Source: Camelus bactrianus
Taxonomy: Eukaryota > Chordata > Mammalia > Artiodactyla > Camelidae
DNA length: 64,000 bases
Direction of reading: 5' to 3'
Assembly: GCF_048773025.1 (NCBI RefSeq)
Contig: NC_133566.1
Span: forward strand, 18,323,001 to 18,387,000
How positions within the stretch are numbered: position 1 is the stretch's first letter; each line of letters opens with the position of its first letter. Of the stretch, positions 9,850 to 20,285 are shown piece by piece. A model generated the notes under the pieces. The model saw only the letters and a program-made list of their open reading frames with translations, did not search any database and had not been told where the DNA came from. The position numbers and the translations under genes were made by a program.

Positions 9850-12800
9850 AGGAGGGATCGTGCAATAAGACACCTAGGAAGTCTTAGCGATTTGAAAATT
9901 TAACACCACATTTAACCAATGAATAACCAATAGGTCGTGGGAGAAATCAAAAGGAAACTGGAAAATACCGAAACAAATGAAAATTGAAACACAATGTACC
10001 AAAACCTAGGGGACACAACAAAAGGAGTGCCGAGAGGGAAGTTAACAGTGATAAGGTATCTATTAGGGGGAAAAAAGATTTCAAAAAGAAAAAAACCCTC
10101 ATTTTCACCTCGAGGATCAAGAAAAAGAGACAAGAAAAGTAATAGAAAAAAATCAACAAAGCTAAGAGGTTTTTTTTTTTTTTGAAAAGATAAAATTGAT
10201 AAAAATTTAGCTACACTAAGAAAAGAAAAGACTCAAAATTAGAAGAGAAAGAGGAGACATTACAAGTAACAGTACGTACATGCATAGAATCATAAGAGAT
10301 TACTAGGAACAACCATATACTGATGAACTGCAGCACCTAGAAGAAATGGATCAGTTTCTAGAAACACACAACCTACCATGAAAAGGAAAATCTGAAAACA
10401 CCAGTAATGGGTTAGGAGATTGAATCAATAATCAGAGACGACCCAACACAGAATGGGCAAAGACCAGATGGCTTTACTGGTGTATTCAACTAAACATGTG
10501 AAGAGTTAATACCAATCCTTCTAAAACTCTTGCAAAAATTGAAGAGAACACTTTCAAATTCATTTTGCAAGACCATCATTACCCTGATACCAATACTAAA
10601 TAAGGACACCACCATAAAACAAAACTATAAACCAATATTCCAGATGACCATAGATGCAGAAATTCTCACCAAAATATTAGCAAACAAAATCCAACAACAC
10701 ATTAAGAGGATTATACACCCTGACCAATGGGATTTGTCTCAGAAATGCAAGGATGGTTCTATGCACATAACTCAGTAAATCTGATACACCACAGGAATAG
10801 AACGAAAGATAATCATACTGTCATTTCAAATGATGCAGAAAAAGTGTTTGACAAAATACAACACCCTTTCATGATTAAAACCATCAACAAATTGGGCATA
10901 TAAGGATCATTTGAATATGATGAAGAATACATATGACAAACTCACAGCTAACATCATACTCAATAGTGAAAGATTAAAAGCTTTTCTTCTAAGATCAGGT
11001 ACAAGGTAAGGGTGTTCACCAGTTTGACTCAAGGTAGTGCAAGAAGTCATACCCAGAGCAAGTAGGCAAGATAGAGAAATGAAAGCCAGGAAGTCACAAA
11101 GTAAAACTGTCCTTATTTATAAATGATAGGATCTTATATAAAGAAAATCCTAAAGATTCTTCACAAAAACTCTTGGAACGAATCAACAAATTTGGTAAAT
11201 CTGCAGCATACAAAACCAGGACAAAGAAATCGGAGGTTTTCCAAACATTAACAACAAAACATCTGAAAAAGAAATAAACAAAACTATCCCAGTCAAGCAC
11301 AATACACCCAACACAAGAAAGTACTTCATAATAAATGTACCCCAGGGGGTAAAATATTTGTATAATTAAAACTATAAGATGTTGAATGAAAGCAATTGAA
11401 GAAGAGAAACAGAGAGATATCATCAGGTCATGGATTCAAAGAAGTAATATTTCTCAAATATTTATACACCCAAAGCTATCTATAGCATCAATGCAATCGA
11501 TACCAGAATTCCAATGCCGTTTTCCACAGAAATAGCAGAAACAGTCCTAAAATGTGTATGGAACCACAAGAGAACCTTAATTTCCAAAGCAACCTAGACA
11601 AAGAAGAACAAAACTGAAGGCATCACATCTCCTAATTTCCAACTACATTAAAACGTTATAGAATTAAAACGGAATAGTACAAAAAATGGACATACAGGCC
11701 AGTGATACAGAGTCGGTTGCCTAGAAGTAAGTTCACATGTATTCGATCAACTAATATGTGAAAAGAGAGCCAAACATTCAACTGGGAAAGGACAGTGTCT
11801 TCAACAAATGACTGTGGAGAAAGTTTATAATCACGTGAAGAAAAATGAAATTTGGCCCCTTCCTGACACTGTTCACATATATTAACTTGAAATGGGTCAA
11901 AAACTTAACTGTAAGACCTGATACCACAAAACTTTAAAAAAAATAGATAAAAATTGCTTGGAATTGGTTTTGGCAATGGTTTTTTGGATATCATAACAAA
12001 GCACAAGTGAAAAATGCAAAAATTTAGCCAGGCTACATCAAACTAAAAAGCTTCTGCACAGCAAAGGAATAATCAACAAAATGTAAAGGCAAAATGCACC
12101 GTGGAAGAAAATATTTGCAAACCATACATCGCATAAGGGGCAATATCCGAAATAATGCAAAGAACCCACATGAAGCAATAAGAAACAGCTCAATTTAAAA
12201 AAGGGCAGACAAACTGATAGGCATGTTTCCAAAGAAGACGTATAAGTGACCGACAGGTATGTGAAAAGATGCTCAGCGTCCCTAACATCCGGGAAATGCA
12301 AGTCAAAATTACAATGAGCTATTACCTGACACCTATTACAATGAGTATCATCAAGAAATTAAGCCACAACAAGGGCTGGCAAAGACTGGAGAGGAGGTTG
12401 CCCTTGTGCACTGTTGCTGGGAATGTAAATCGGTCCGGCTACTGTGGAAAACAGCACAGATGGTCCTCAGAACAATTAGCAGTAGAACCACCAGGTGATC
12501 CAGCCTTCACACTCCTGGGTGTGCATCCAAATGCTGTGAACTCAGTGTCTCAAAGACGTACCCACCCTCCCATGTTCTTAGCAGCACTGTGCACAATAGC
12601 CAAGATATGGAAACAGCCCATATCATATGTCTGTCAACGGGTGAGAGGCAAAGGGAGACGTGGGGTGAAGGAATTAGGGAAATGGTTTCTGAGAGTTCAA
12701 AACCGTAAGCAGGAGACACGAAAGTCCTAGAGATCTAATGCACAGCATAGTGACTATAATCAACAATACTGGAATCTAAACTTCGAGGTTAACGAGAAAC

Positions 12801-12985
12801 TGGATCTTAATTATTCTTATCATACAAAAGTGATCATTCCGTGATGTGATTGTGCTGTTGGCTCCTGAAATGGGGTGACTATCTTGCAACCTACAAAGGT
12901 ATCAGATCAACGTGCTGTAAACCTTAGACTTACACAGTGTTATAGGTCAATTATATCTCAATTTTATAAAGACAATAAAGGATAA
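9850..12985 (+). mobile_element. L1 remnant, ORF2 reverse-transcriptase part to 3' end
   Basis: A degenerate L1 reads left to right. Translated pieces match L1 ORF2: LNKDTTIKQNYKPIFQMTID with EILTKILANKIQQHIKRIIH (10530-10778), the palm region, and the C-terminal 'REMQVKITMSYYLTPITMSI' part (12269 on). It ends in the L1-style tail 'GTCAATTATATCTCAATTTT' near 12960. It is broken by many stops and frameshifts and is truncated at the 5' end. It may be two or more adjoining insertions. Confidence 0.8.
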
Positions 12986-13149
12986 AAACATAATTATTTG
13001 TCATAGATATGATCAAATACCTTGATCATTAAATCCTGTAAATGTTTTAAACCTTGAGAATTATTCAAGATGAAAGAATTCATCAAAATTGTATAAACAC
13101 ACCTGACTTCGAGGCTTGCTATGAAACCTCAGTAGATCAAGAGAGTGCA

Positions 13150-13395
13150 TTACTTGTGACAAATAGACAAACAGCTCAATGAAACGGAATACAGAGCCTA
13201 GGAATAGACCCACATGAATGTCAAAGTCAACTGTTTGATAAAGCAGTGAAAGTATTCAATGGAGAGAAGACAGTTTCGTCAACAGATGGCGCTGTAAGAA
13301 CAGAACATCCACATGCAAAAAGCTGATGTAGACACACACCTTACACCCTTCACAAAAGTAAACTCCCGTGGATCTCAGGCCTAAATGTACATTAA
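13150..13395 (+). mobile_element. Second L1 ORF2 fragment
   Basis: The words 'GGAATACAGAGCCTAGGAAT', 'GACCCACATGAATGTCAAAG' and 'AACAGATGGCGCTGTAAGAA' represent the same ORF2 region already found near 11700-11830. This is therefore a separate insertion or duplicated piece rather than a continuation of the element to the left. Confidence 0.65.
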
Positions 13396-13465
13396 TGTTC
13401 ACTTGATATGTTATTCCCAAATAAATGTATATACACATGTTTGTGTGTAAAAAAGTTTCTGTGAC

Positions 13466-13492
<27 letters not shown>
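13466..13492. repeat. (TA)n microsatellite
   Basis: A pure TA run of about 26 bp, with a further imperfect TA/TG tract at 13565-13580. Likely polymorphic in length. Confidence 0.85.
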
Positions 13493-13496
<4 letters not shown>

Positions 13497-13679
13497 CTAC
13501 AACACATGCATATGGGCAAAATGAATACATAAAATATGTATATATAGTTTATCACATTTTAATATGTGTGTATATATATCACAATGATGAAAGTCCTGGG
13601 TCTGAGATGTTACTTATTAAGTTTTTTTCATTTAAGTAGAAATCTGATTGACAATCTCATCACCCAGGTAGCATTTGTG

Positions 13680-14295
13680 ATGATAAAGATCGTAGCAATT
13701 AAACAAACTGACCAATACACAAACAGAAGTCGGATTGGCTGAAAACTGAATTACATGATGAAATCACATGTCTTCGAATATGGAACAAAAGACAGCGCTC
13801 AGCCTGAAGACAGGGGACACATCAGACTCCCAGGGAGAGACAGCTACTAAGTATCGATCTGGTTTATCCAACAGTCGGTGCTAAAATCCCAGTTTCGTGC
13901 TACAAATATTACACTCGCATAGACCTTGTTGCCTTTACCGACTCACAGTCTGTCTCACTGACACGGGGTGAGTGACTCCCCTGGCCTTTGAGCAGGTGAC
14001 CGGACAAAGCTGCAGTCTGAAACGCATGCTCCTACGGCAAGGCTGCGCTTTACGTTGCTCTGGAGGCAGCATCGCTAACACTACGTGGATTGCTGATGCT
14101 GCCCAATTTGAAGAAAATGGGCTCGGCTTGATCAGGTCACGCCCTGACCAGCAGGGACCAAGAGTGCAGCAAGGATGAACCCTGAGTCAACCTGGGTCCT
14201 AATGACCTTTCACAGAGATGCGCTGAATCAACCCCTGGGGAGCAGGCCACCTACTTTTACACATAAACACAGGAAAACCAAGAGACATGCATTCC
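13680..14295 (+). repeat. Segmental duplication D2, left copy
   Basis: Aligns by eye with about 23505-24145. Both contain AAACAAACTGACCAATA, a pair of 'GCTGAAAA' words, 'GACTCCCCTGGCC' and the tail 'CACATGCATT'. Identity is moderate. It holds no gene that I recognise. In the right-hand copy it directly follows D1, whereas here it lies about 10.8 kb beyond D1. Confidence 0.65.
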
Positions 14296-15114
14296 TTAGA
14301 CATCAAACTTCACCAGTCAGCTATTATCATTTGAATTCTTTTTGAGCTCCATTCAGGTTCCATAGCCAGACAATGGAGGGGGACCGCAGCAATACAGGGT
14401 AAGGGTGGAAAGCTATCCATTGGATTTTATTTTTTAAAGTGTAGATAATCAATGACTACGGGATCAAAGCCACAGAGCTGGCTGCTCACATTTGCAGAGT
14501 TACCAAGGATGGCCGCTGTCGGGGATGTAAAGCACCGTGGGCTGTAAGTGGAGAAAAGACGGACAAAGAGGACACAGAACGTGAGCATGGCGTTGGGAAA
14601 GCAAGTGTGACCTAGAGCCCTGGAAGGGAGGGGAGAACCCAGTTCTGAGACAAAAACCATGAGCTCAAAATGCAGAAAATCAGAACACGAGATGCTGACC
14701 AAGCAGCCAGGTGGGAGGAGACGAGTCAGAGAAGCAGACGAAGGTCTGATGGGGAAGCGGCTGATAACAGGAAACTGAGCAGTGAACCTTGAGCGGCTCC
14801 CAAGGCAAGAAAGCGATAGGCGCAGGGAGATAGAATAAAATTCAAGGTTACAAGGCCCAGGGCTGAGACCTGATGCCTCAGGGTGTGAAGCACACTTGTC
14901 CCTTCTATGCAAAACACAGTAGAAGCTGTGATTGGCTCAATAATATAAATCTATCTGTATGGACAGCGACACAGACTTAGGTGATGCGAAAATTCTTGAA
15001 CAACGTAGAGGAGACACAGCCTCTCCTACAGCTAAGAGAGACGCAGGGCTGAGCAAGAAAGCAGCAGCTGGTGCGGTGGGGCAAACACTCACTGACCCGT
15101 GGCCCTGGGGAGGA

Positions 15115-15142
15115 GGTTTTTGTTCAAGGCTGAATCACTGTG
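15115..15142 (-). promoter_or_regulatory. V-RSS of V4-A
   Basis: Read on -: heptamer CACAGTG, 12-bp spacer ATTCAGCCTTGA, nonamer ACAAAAACC. This is a perfect consensus 12-RSS, the strongest type in the window. Confidence 0.95.
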
Positions 15143-15683
15143 AGGGAGCACTATAAGCCTGCTGGCAGTAATACACTGCCGCGTCTTCAGGCTGGACGCT
15201 GCTGATCGTGAGAGTGAAATCTGTTGTGGACCCACTGCCGCTGAATCGATCAGGGATCCCCGATTCCCGGGTGGACGCATAGTAGATGAGCAGCCTAGGA
15301 GACTGTCCAGGTCTCTGCTGGTACCAGTTTAAGTAGCTTTTCTGGTTGGAGCTGGATAACACACTCTGGCTGGACTTACAGTTGATAGTGACCTTCTCTC
15401 CTACAGATGCAGTCACGGAGCTGGGAGACTGGGTCATCACGATGTCCCCACAGACACCTGCAATCATAACAGTGACCATACATTGCATTATTACTATATT
15501 AAAATATATGTCTAAGAAACATAGGGTTTATTATTATCATAAATAATCAGTGTTCTAGGTTAAATCGCTCATTTACTGTACATGGTAAAATCATTTTTTA
15601 GTTTTATAAAGACATCTCTCCTCTCAACTCTCACCTGAGACCCAGAGCATCAGGAAGGTGAGCAGGCGTGGCTGTGGCCCCAT
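15143..15683 (-). CDS. IGKV4: Kappa V gene, subgroup 4 (V4-A), intact
   Basis: On the minus strand, leader exon 15635-15683 encodes [16 protein letters not shown] with a GTGAGA donor. V exon 15143-15457 follows GATTGCAG. The mature chain begins [21 protein letters not shown]1 is the long subgroup-4 loop ([17 protein letters not shown]). FR2 is [18 protein letters not shown]2 YASTRES, and FR3 has [20 protein letters not shown] with the second Cys in [12 protein letters not shown]. All conserved cysteines and the Trp are present and the frame is open. It lies opposite to the V1/V5 genes. Compared with copy B it has a tight cluster of CDR1-FR2-CDR2 differences. Confidence 0.93.
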
Positions 15684-15780
15684 CTTGCTGCTGCTCACCT
15701 GTCTGGTGCACTCAGGCCACGTCTCCTGGAAGCCCCTTTAATAAGAGCTCTGAGCAGCCAGCCTAGGACTCCGGGGGCCT

Positions 15781-15788
15781 ATGCAAAG
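15781..15788 (-). promoter_or_regulatory. Octamer variant of V4-A promoter
   Basis: On - this reads CTTTGCAT, one mismatch from ATTTGCAT, about 100 bp upstream of the leader ATG. TATTAAAG (about 15737-15744 on -) is a TATA-like element between them. The identical arrangement occurs in V4-B and V4-C. Confidence 0.65.
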
Positions 15789-17030
15789 CACCAGGGCATG
15801 AAATTAAAGTGCCTGAGCACTGAGCTGTGGCGACAAATAGTGAAAAGGAGATAAAAATATCAGCTCCCCAGGAAGTGTGAGCGTATGCCGACCAGAGGCC
15901 AGAAACCGACTTGACACTATGAGTTTTCAACACAGTTCAGCAAAATTCCGAAATGGAAAATTTTCTTAGTATCAACTCCAATTTTTCAAACTAGCTCAAG
16001 GAGACTCAAAAACATAAATTAACTTATATTAAAAAAATGTAATTGTGAGTATGTGTACAGAACTTATTTAAAGCATGTATACGTGGTGTCATTATATGCA
16101 ATATATTCACTGAATAGGAGGAGGGCAGAGTGAACGCATTCGTATCTCTAGCTCAGATTCTCTTCTGAATTTTAAAATTCATCTTTGTAGTCCCTCTTGG
16201 ACATCTCATACACATCTCAGTACATCCAAAATCATGCCTCTCATCTTTCCCTCACCACAAGGCTGTGTCAGGAAACCAATCAACCTTGTCACTCATCTTT
16301 AAGTCAATCAGTTAGTTTCTCAAATACCGTTGTTGTTTTTTTTTTTTTTTAACATTTTTTATTGATTTATAATCATTTTACAATGTTGTTTCAAAGTCCT
16401 GTGTTCAGCACAATTTTTCAATGATACATAGACATATACACACTCATTGTCACATTTTTTCTCTGTGAGCTACCATAATATTTTGTGTATATTTCCCTGT
16501 GCTATACGGTATAATCTTGTTTATCTATTCTACAATTTTGAAATCCCAGTCTATCCCTTCCCACCCTCCGCCCCCCTGGCAACCACAAGTCTGTATTCTC
16601 TGTCTATGAGGCAAATATCATTTTAAAGCCTCTCAAATTTCTTTCTCTAAGTGACCTCAGGTGTCACAGCGCCTCCTGGGGGTAACACGTGGAATAGCCT
16701 CAATTCTCAAGCCCTGCTAAGAGTTTATTCCTTCTCCAAGTCAAAAATAGTTATAGAATTACACAAATAAAAATATGGTGAGCTCTCCTAGGCATAGGGC
16801 GTTCTGAATAACTCTTTCAAAACCCTTGACTTCGCACAGCTTTCATTTTAATGGCAGGGACAGATGATAAACAAACAAGATTGCTGCTGCTGTCCCCACC
16901 CTTCTCCCTCTGAGGTCCCGCCCCTGAAGTAATGTCATTACTCAAGGTGAATGGGGTGATGAATGAAGGTGCACTTAGTGTGTTTCCTAGTCCCACATCG
17001 TGAACAGACTCAGGCGAAGGAGGAACAGGG

Positions 17031-17163
17031 TGGAGGGTGTAGCTCAGGGGTAGAGTGAGGGCTTAGCATGCATAAGGTCCTGGGTTCAATCCCCAGTACT
17101 TCATTAAAAACAAAATAATACATAAACAGATAAATAAAGAAAGCTAATTACTTCCTCCCACCC
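17031..17163 (+). mobile_element. Camelid tRNA-derived SINE
   Basis: Shows the tRNA A box (TAGCTCAGGGGTAGAGTG), 'CTTAGCATGCATAAGG', the B box (GGTTCAATCCCCAG) and then an A/T-rich 'AATAA'-repeat and CCTCCCACCC tail. This is the architecture of the camelid-specific tRNA-Ala-like SINE. A paralogous copy at 33037 was carried along by the V4 duplication, so the insertion predates it. Confidence 0.85.
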
Positions 17164-17443
17164 AATAACATTAAATGAGGACTGTGACAGGGGAAGTGGG
17201 GTTGGCGACGTTTAGAGGCCTCTTTTCACTCACAGACGTCAGGTTCATTACTGTGCTTGTGCAGTATTGTTGTATGCATCAAGGGCACAAAAAATGAGAC
17301 TAAAACAAAGTCATAGTTTTGATAAAAGTATTTTGATAAAATATTTTGAAAAACATTTTGATAAAATAAATAGGAAATTGGAAACAATGAAATAGGCTGC
17401 TACTATTTGTATGTAACTTGGTACTTCTCTGTCATTGCTTTAG

Positions 17444-17761
17444 GGTCCAGTGGGGACGTTGTGCTGACCCAGACCCCAGGCTCCCTGTCTGTCGTCCCTG
17501 GAGAGTCAGCCTCCATCTCCTGCAAGGCTAGTCAGAGCCTCGTACACAGTGATGGAAAGACCTATTTGTATTGGCTCCGACAGAAGCCTGGCCAATCTCC
17601 ACAGTGACTGATCTATCAAGTTTCCAAACGTGGCTCTGGGGTCCCAGACAGGTTCACTGGCAGCGGGTCAGGGACAGATTTCACCCTGAAAATCAGCGGG
17701 GTGAAGGCTGAGGATGCTGGAGTGCATTACTGTGCTCAAGCTACACAGTCTCCTCTCCTCC
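17444..17761 (+). pseudogene. IGKV2: IGKV2-like pseudogene
   Basis: The V exon follows a TTGCTTTAG acceptor. It reads [20 protein letters not shown] then [20 protein letters not shown], the long IGKV2 CDR1, then [17 protein letters not shown] codon follows where Leu46 is expected. The same frame then reopens as [36 protein letters not shown] and [14 protein letters not shown], with the second Cys kept. No IGKV2 leader exon was found upstream, where a SINE and AT-rich DNA lie. The internal stop and missing leader make it a pseudogene, although the RSS is good. The nearest human type is IGKV2. Its RSS nonamer abuts the V1-B unit. Confidence 0.9.
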
Positions 17762-17789
17762 CACAGTGGTACAGCCCTGAACACAAACC
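17762..17789 (+). promoter_or_regulatory. V-RSS of the IGKV2 pseudogene
   Basis: Heptamer CACAGTG, spacer GTACAGCCCTGA, nonamer ACACAAACC (one mismatch). The duplicated IGKV1 unit begins at the next base. Confidence 0.88.
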
Positions 17790-18033
17790 AGTAGAAAGTG
17801 TCTTAGATGGGAATGTAGCAAGAAAACCATGTTATGAACATTGAAAAGAGCGAAAGGACACTCTGCTAAAGGGACAGTAGACTGATTCAATCCTGTGGCC
17901 TCCAGACAGAGGCATGCTGTCTGCGGGCAGGTTTGCACAGCGCCGCTCAGACTGGGGAGACGCTGCACCTGGGCTGTGTTACGGAGCTTGGCCGGCCCTG
18001 CAGCTGTGCCCACCTCGGCCCCGTCCCCTGCTG

Positions 18034-18041
18034 ATTCGCAT
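18034..18041 (+). promoter_or_regulatory. Octamer variant ATTCGCAT for V1-B
   Basis: Same position and same variant base as in V1-A; the surrounding 240 bp is essentially identical between the two copies. Confidence 0.6.
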
Positions 18042-18115
18042 GTCAGAGGAGACTTCATCAACTGTCTGGTTATATCTTGGGCAAGACTCAATCCCAGGCA
18101 GGACACAGAGGGAAC

Positions 18116-18586
18116 ATGAGGGCCCCCGCTCAGCTCCTCGGCCCCCTGCTGCTCTGGCTCCCAGGTAAGGACGGAGACGCTGGGATTCACTCAGCCCTGG
18201 GTGCTCAGTGCTGTCTGTGCCTTCAGGGAAGTCCTCTTATCACATTAGCAATAACAGGGATATTTGTTTTCTATGTTTCCCACCTCAGGTGCCAGGTGTG
18301 CTACTCAGATGACCCAGTCTCCCTCCTCCCTGTCTGCGTCTCTGGGAGACACAGTCACCATCACCTGCCGGGCCAGTCAGAGCATCAGCAATGAGTTATC
18401 CTGGTATCAGCAGAAACCAGGGCAAGCTCCTAAGCTCCTGATCTATGATGCATCCAGTTTGCACACTGGGGTCCCTTCCAAGTTCAGTGGCAGTGGATCA
18501 GGGACAAGTTTCACCCTCACCATCAGCGGCGTGGAGGCTGAAGATGCCGGAACTTACTACAGTCAGCAGTATTACAGAGCGCCTCC
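18116..18586 (+). CDS. IGKV1: Kappa V gene, subgroup 1 (V1-B); second Cys replaced by Ser
   Basis: Leader exon 18116-18164 ([16 protein letters not shown]) and V exon 18289-18586 form one open frame: [18 protein letters not shown], Cys23 in [12 protein letters not shown], Trp35 in [15 protein letters not shown]. At the end of FR3 the frame reads [14 protein letters not shown], so the conserved cysteine before CDR3 is encoded as AGT (Ser) instead of TGT. Without it the intradomain disulphide cannot form and Cys23 stays unpaired. The usual reading is an ORF that rearranges but folds poorly. Leader, splice sites and RSS heptamer are intact; the nonamer has two mismatches. The leader also has Leu-to-Pro at residue 10, in the hydrophobic core. 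Confidence 0.88.
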
Positions 18587-18614
18587 CACAGTGTTCCAGG
18601 ACAGAGCAAAAGCC
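18587..18614 (+). promoter_or_regulatory. V-RSS of V1-B
   Basis: Heptamer CACAGTG, spacer TTCCAGGACAGA, nonamer GCAAAAGCC. The nonamer has a broken A-run and is probably weaker than that of V1-A. Confidence 0.8.
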
Positions 18615-19284
18615 ACCCGGGGAGGCAGACTTGTGAGGCTGGGCCGCCCCAGCTGCTGCTCCTGGCGCCTCCGTCTGCTGAGAGCCTTTCTCTGCTGCAC
18701 CCACTTTGTCAAGGTCACTGGAAGGCTTCGGTAGAAGCGACAGGGAGGTCCCTCGCACCCTAACGCCCTTTGCCTCTCCTCAGTGCCAGCTGCACAGACA
18801 TGACAGTGCCTCTTCTGCTTTTATAAAGGACGGATGATTATGTCTGAGAAGTCTAGCTTACGGTACCAGGCAGGGTTCATACAGCAAAAGAAAAGCCATT
18901 CTATACATTCCAAGCAGGGATTTTTTTAAATTACATGAAATGCGGGTCTAAACTACAACCTTTTAAGTTCTGGGGAGTGTGATACTGAGTGAATTGGTGC
19001 TAGACCTCAGTGACTCTCTGGGCCCCACAGAAGCCAGGACATGTTTTCCGCCGGGCAGAGGCTGCCTAACATGGTCCTGTCGATGAAGCCCAGGGCCCGG
19101 GTGCGGATGTTGCAAGCCGGCAGCACCCCAGGGGATTCTCAAGTTCTTGCCTACGTCCATGCTCCTCTCAACAGGTCCTGATACACATGGAGTCTTGCTC
19201 TTCTGATCTCCCCGTCTCATTGGAGGGCCCATCATCGAACAACTCTCCCGGAAGCCGTAAAGAAAAAAGCGGTTTTTTAAATGT

Positions 19285-20285
19285 ACTTCCACAGGATAGA
19301 AACTCCAGAAATAAACCCAGGCACTTATGGTCAATTAACCTACGACGAAGGAGGCAAGACTATACAATGGAGAAAAGACCATCTCTTCAGTAAAGGCTTC
19401 TAGGAAAACTGGACAGCTACCTGTAAAAGAATGAAGCAAAGCATTCTCTAACCATGTACAAAAATAAACTCGAAATGGATTAAAGCCCTAAGTGTAGGAC
19501 CAGATACTGTAAAACTCCTAAAAGAAAACATAGGCAGAACACTCTTTGATAAAAATCTCAGCAATATTTTCCTGGGTCCATCTCGTAGAGTAATGGAAAT
19601 AAAAGCAAAAATAAACAATTGGGACCTAATTAAGCTTAAAAGCTTTTGCACAGCAAAGGAAACCATCAACAAAATGAAAAGACAACCTACAGACTGCGAG
19701 GAAATATTTGTAAAGGAAGCAACCATCAAGGGGCTCATTTCCAAAGTACACAGCGGCTCACACAGCTTAATATCAAAAACCAACCAAACAGACTCATAAC
19801 CCAATCAAAAACTGGGCAGAAGATCTAAATAGATATTTTTTCAAGAAGACATGTGGGTGTCCTACAAGCACAAGAAGATGCTTAATATTGCTAATTATTC
19901 AAGAAATGCGAATTAAAACTACAATCAGAATGGCTGAAGTCAAAAAGTCTACAAATACTAAACGCTGGAGAGGATGTGGAGGAGGAGGAGCCCTCCCGTG
20001 GTGGGAATGGAAATTGGTGCAGCCACTACGGAGGACAGGATGGAGGTTCCCTAAAAAACTGGAAGTCGACTTACTATATGATCCAGCAAACCAAGTCTTT
20101 GGCTCATATCCAGAGACAACTGTAATGAGGAAGACACATGCGCCCATGTTCATAGCAGCGCTATGTACAACAGCCAAGACATGGAAACAATCTAAATGTC
20201 CATCAACAGATGACTGGATAAAGAAGTCTGCGGTGTATATACGGATAAGAAGTATATGGCATATAAATGTATGTATTCATTCTAA
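19285..20285 (+). mobile_element. L1 ORF2 C-terminal fragment
   Basis: Translated pieces such as MEIKAKINNWDLIKLKSF, CTAKETINKMKRQPTD and MFIAALCTTAKTWKQSKCPS match the C-terminal third of L1 ORF2. It is truncated at the 5' end and interrupted by frameshifts. Its right end near 20285 lacks a clear poly-A. Confidence 0.8.

Larger units (their letters stand above)
14361..17177 (-). repeat. IGKV4 duplication unit, copy A
   Basis: Direct repeat of 30363-33187, at an offset of 16007 bp over most of its length. By eye I count about four differences over 14444-16012 outside one cluster; only the first 80 bp, the poly-T and the far end are looser. It includes the V4 gene, its promoter, about 1.3 kb of upstream DNA and, at the far end, a camelid SINE. 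Confidence 0.92.
17790..19005 (+). repeat. IGKV1 duplication unit, copy B
   Basis: Second copy of 8321-9515. Homology starts in the word AGTAGAAA immediately after the RSS nonamer of the IGKV2 pseudogene, which gives a sharp left boundary. The right boundary is gradual. Confidence 0.85.

Noticed and set aside
14427-14912. 161-codon minus-strand frame, also present at 30356-30919
   Set aside because: Its apparent conservation is only the recent IGKV4 segmental duplication; it lies in the V4 3' flank and shows no domain.
17031-17105. tRNA gene candidate (A and B boxes present)
   Set aside because: The anticodon region and cloverleaf pairing are not preserved, and an A/T-rich SINE tail follows; it is a tRNA-derived SINE. 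The same applies to 33037, 49893 and 52741.
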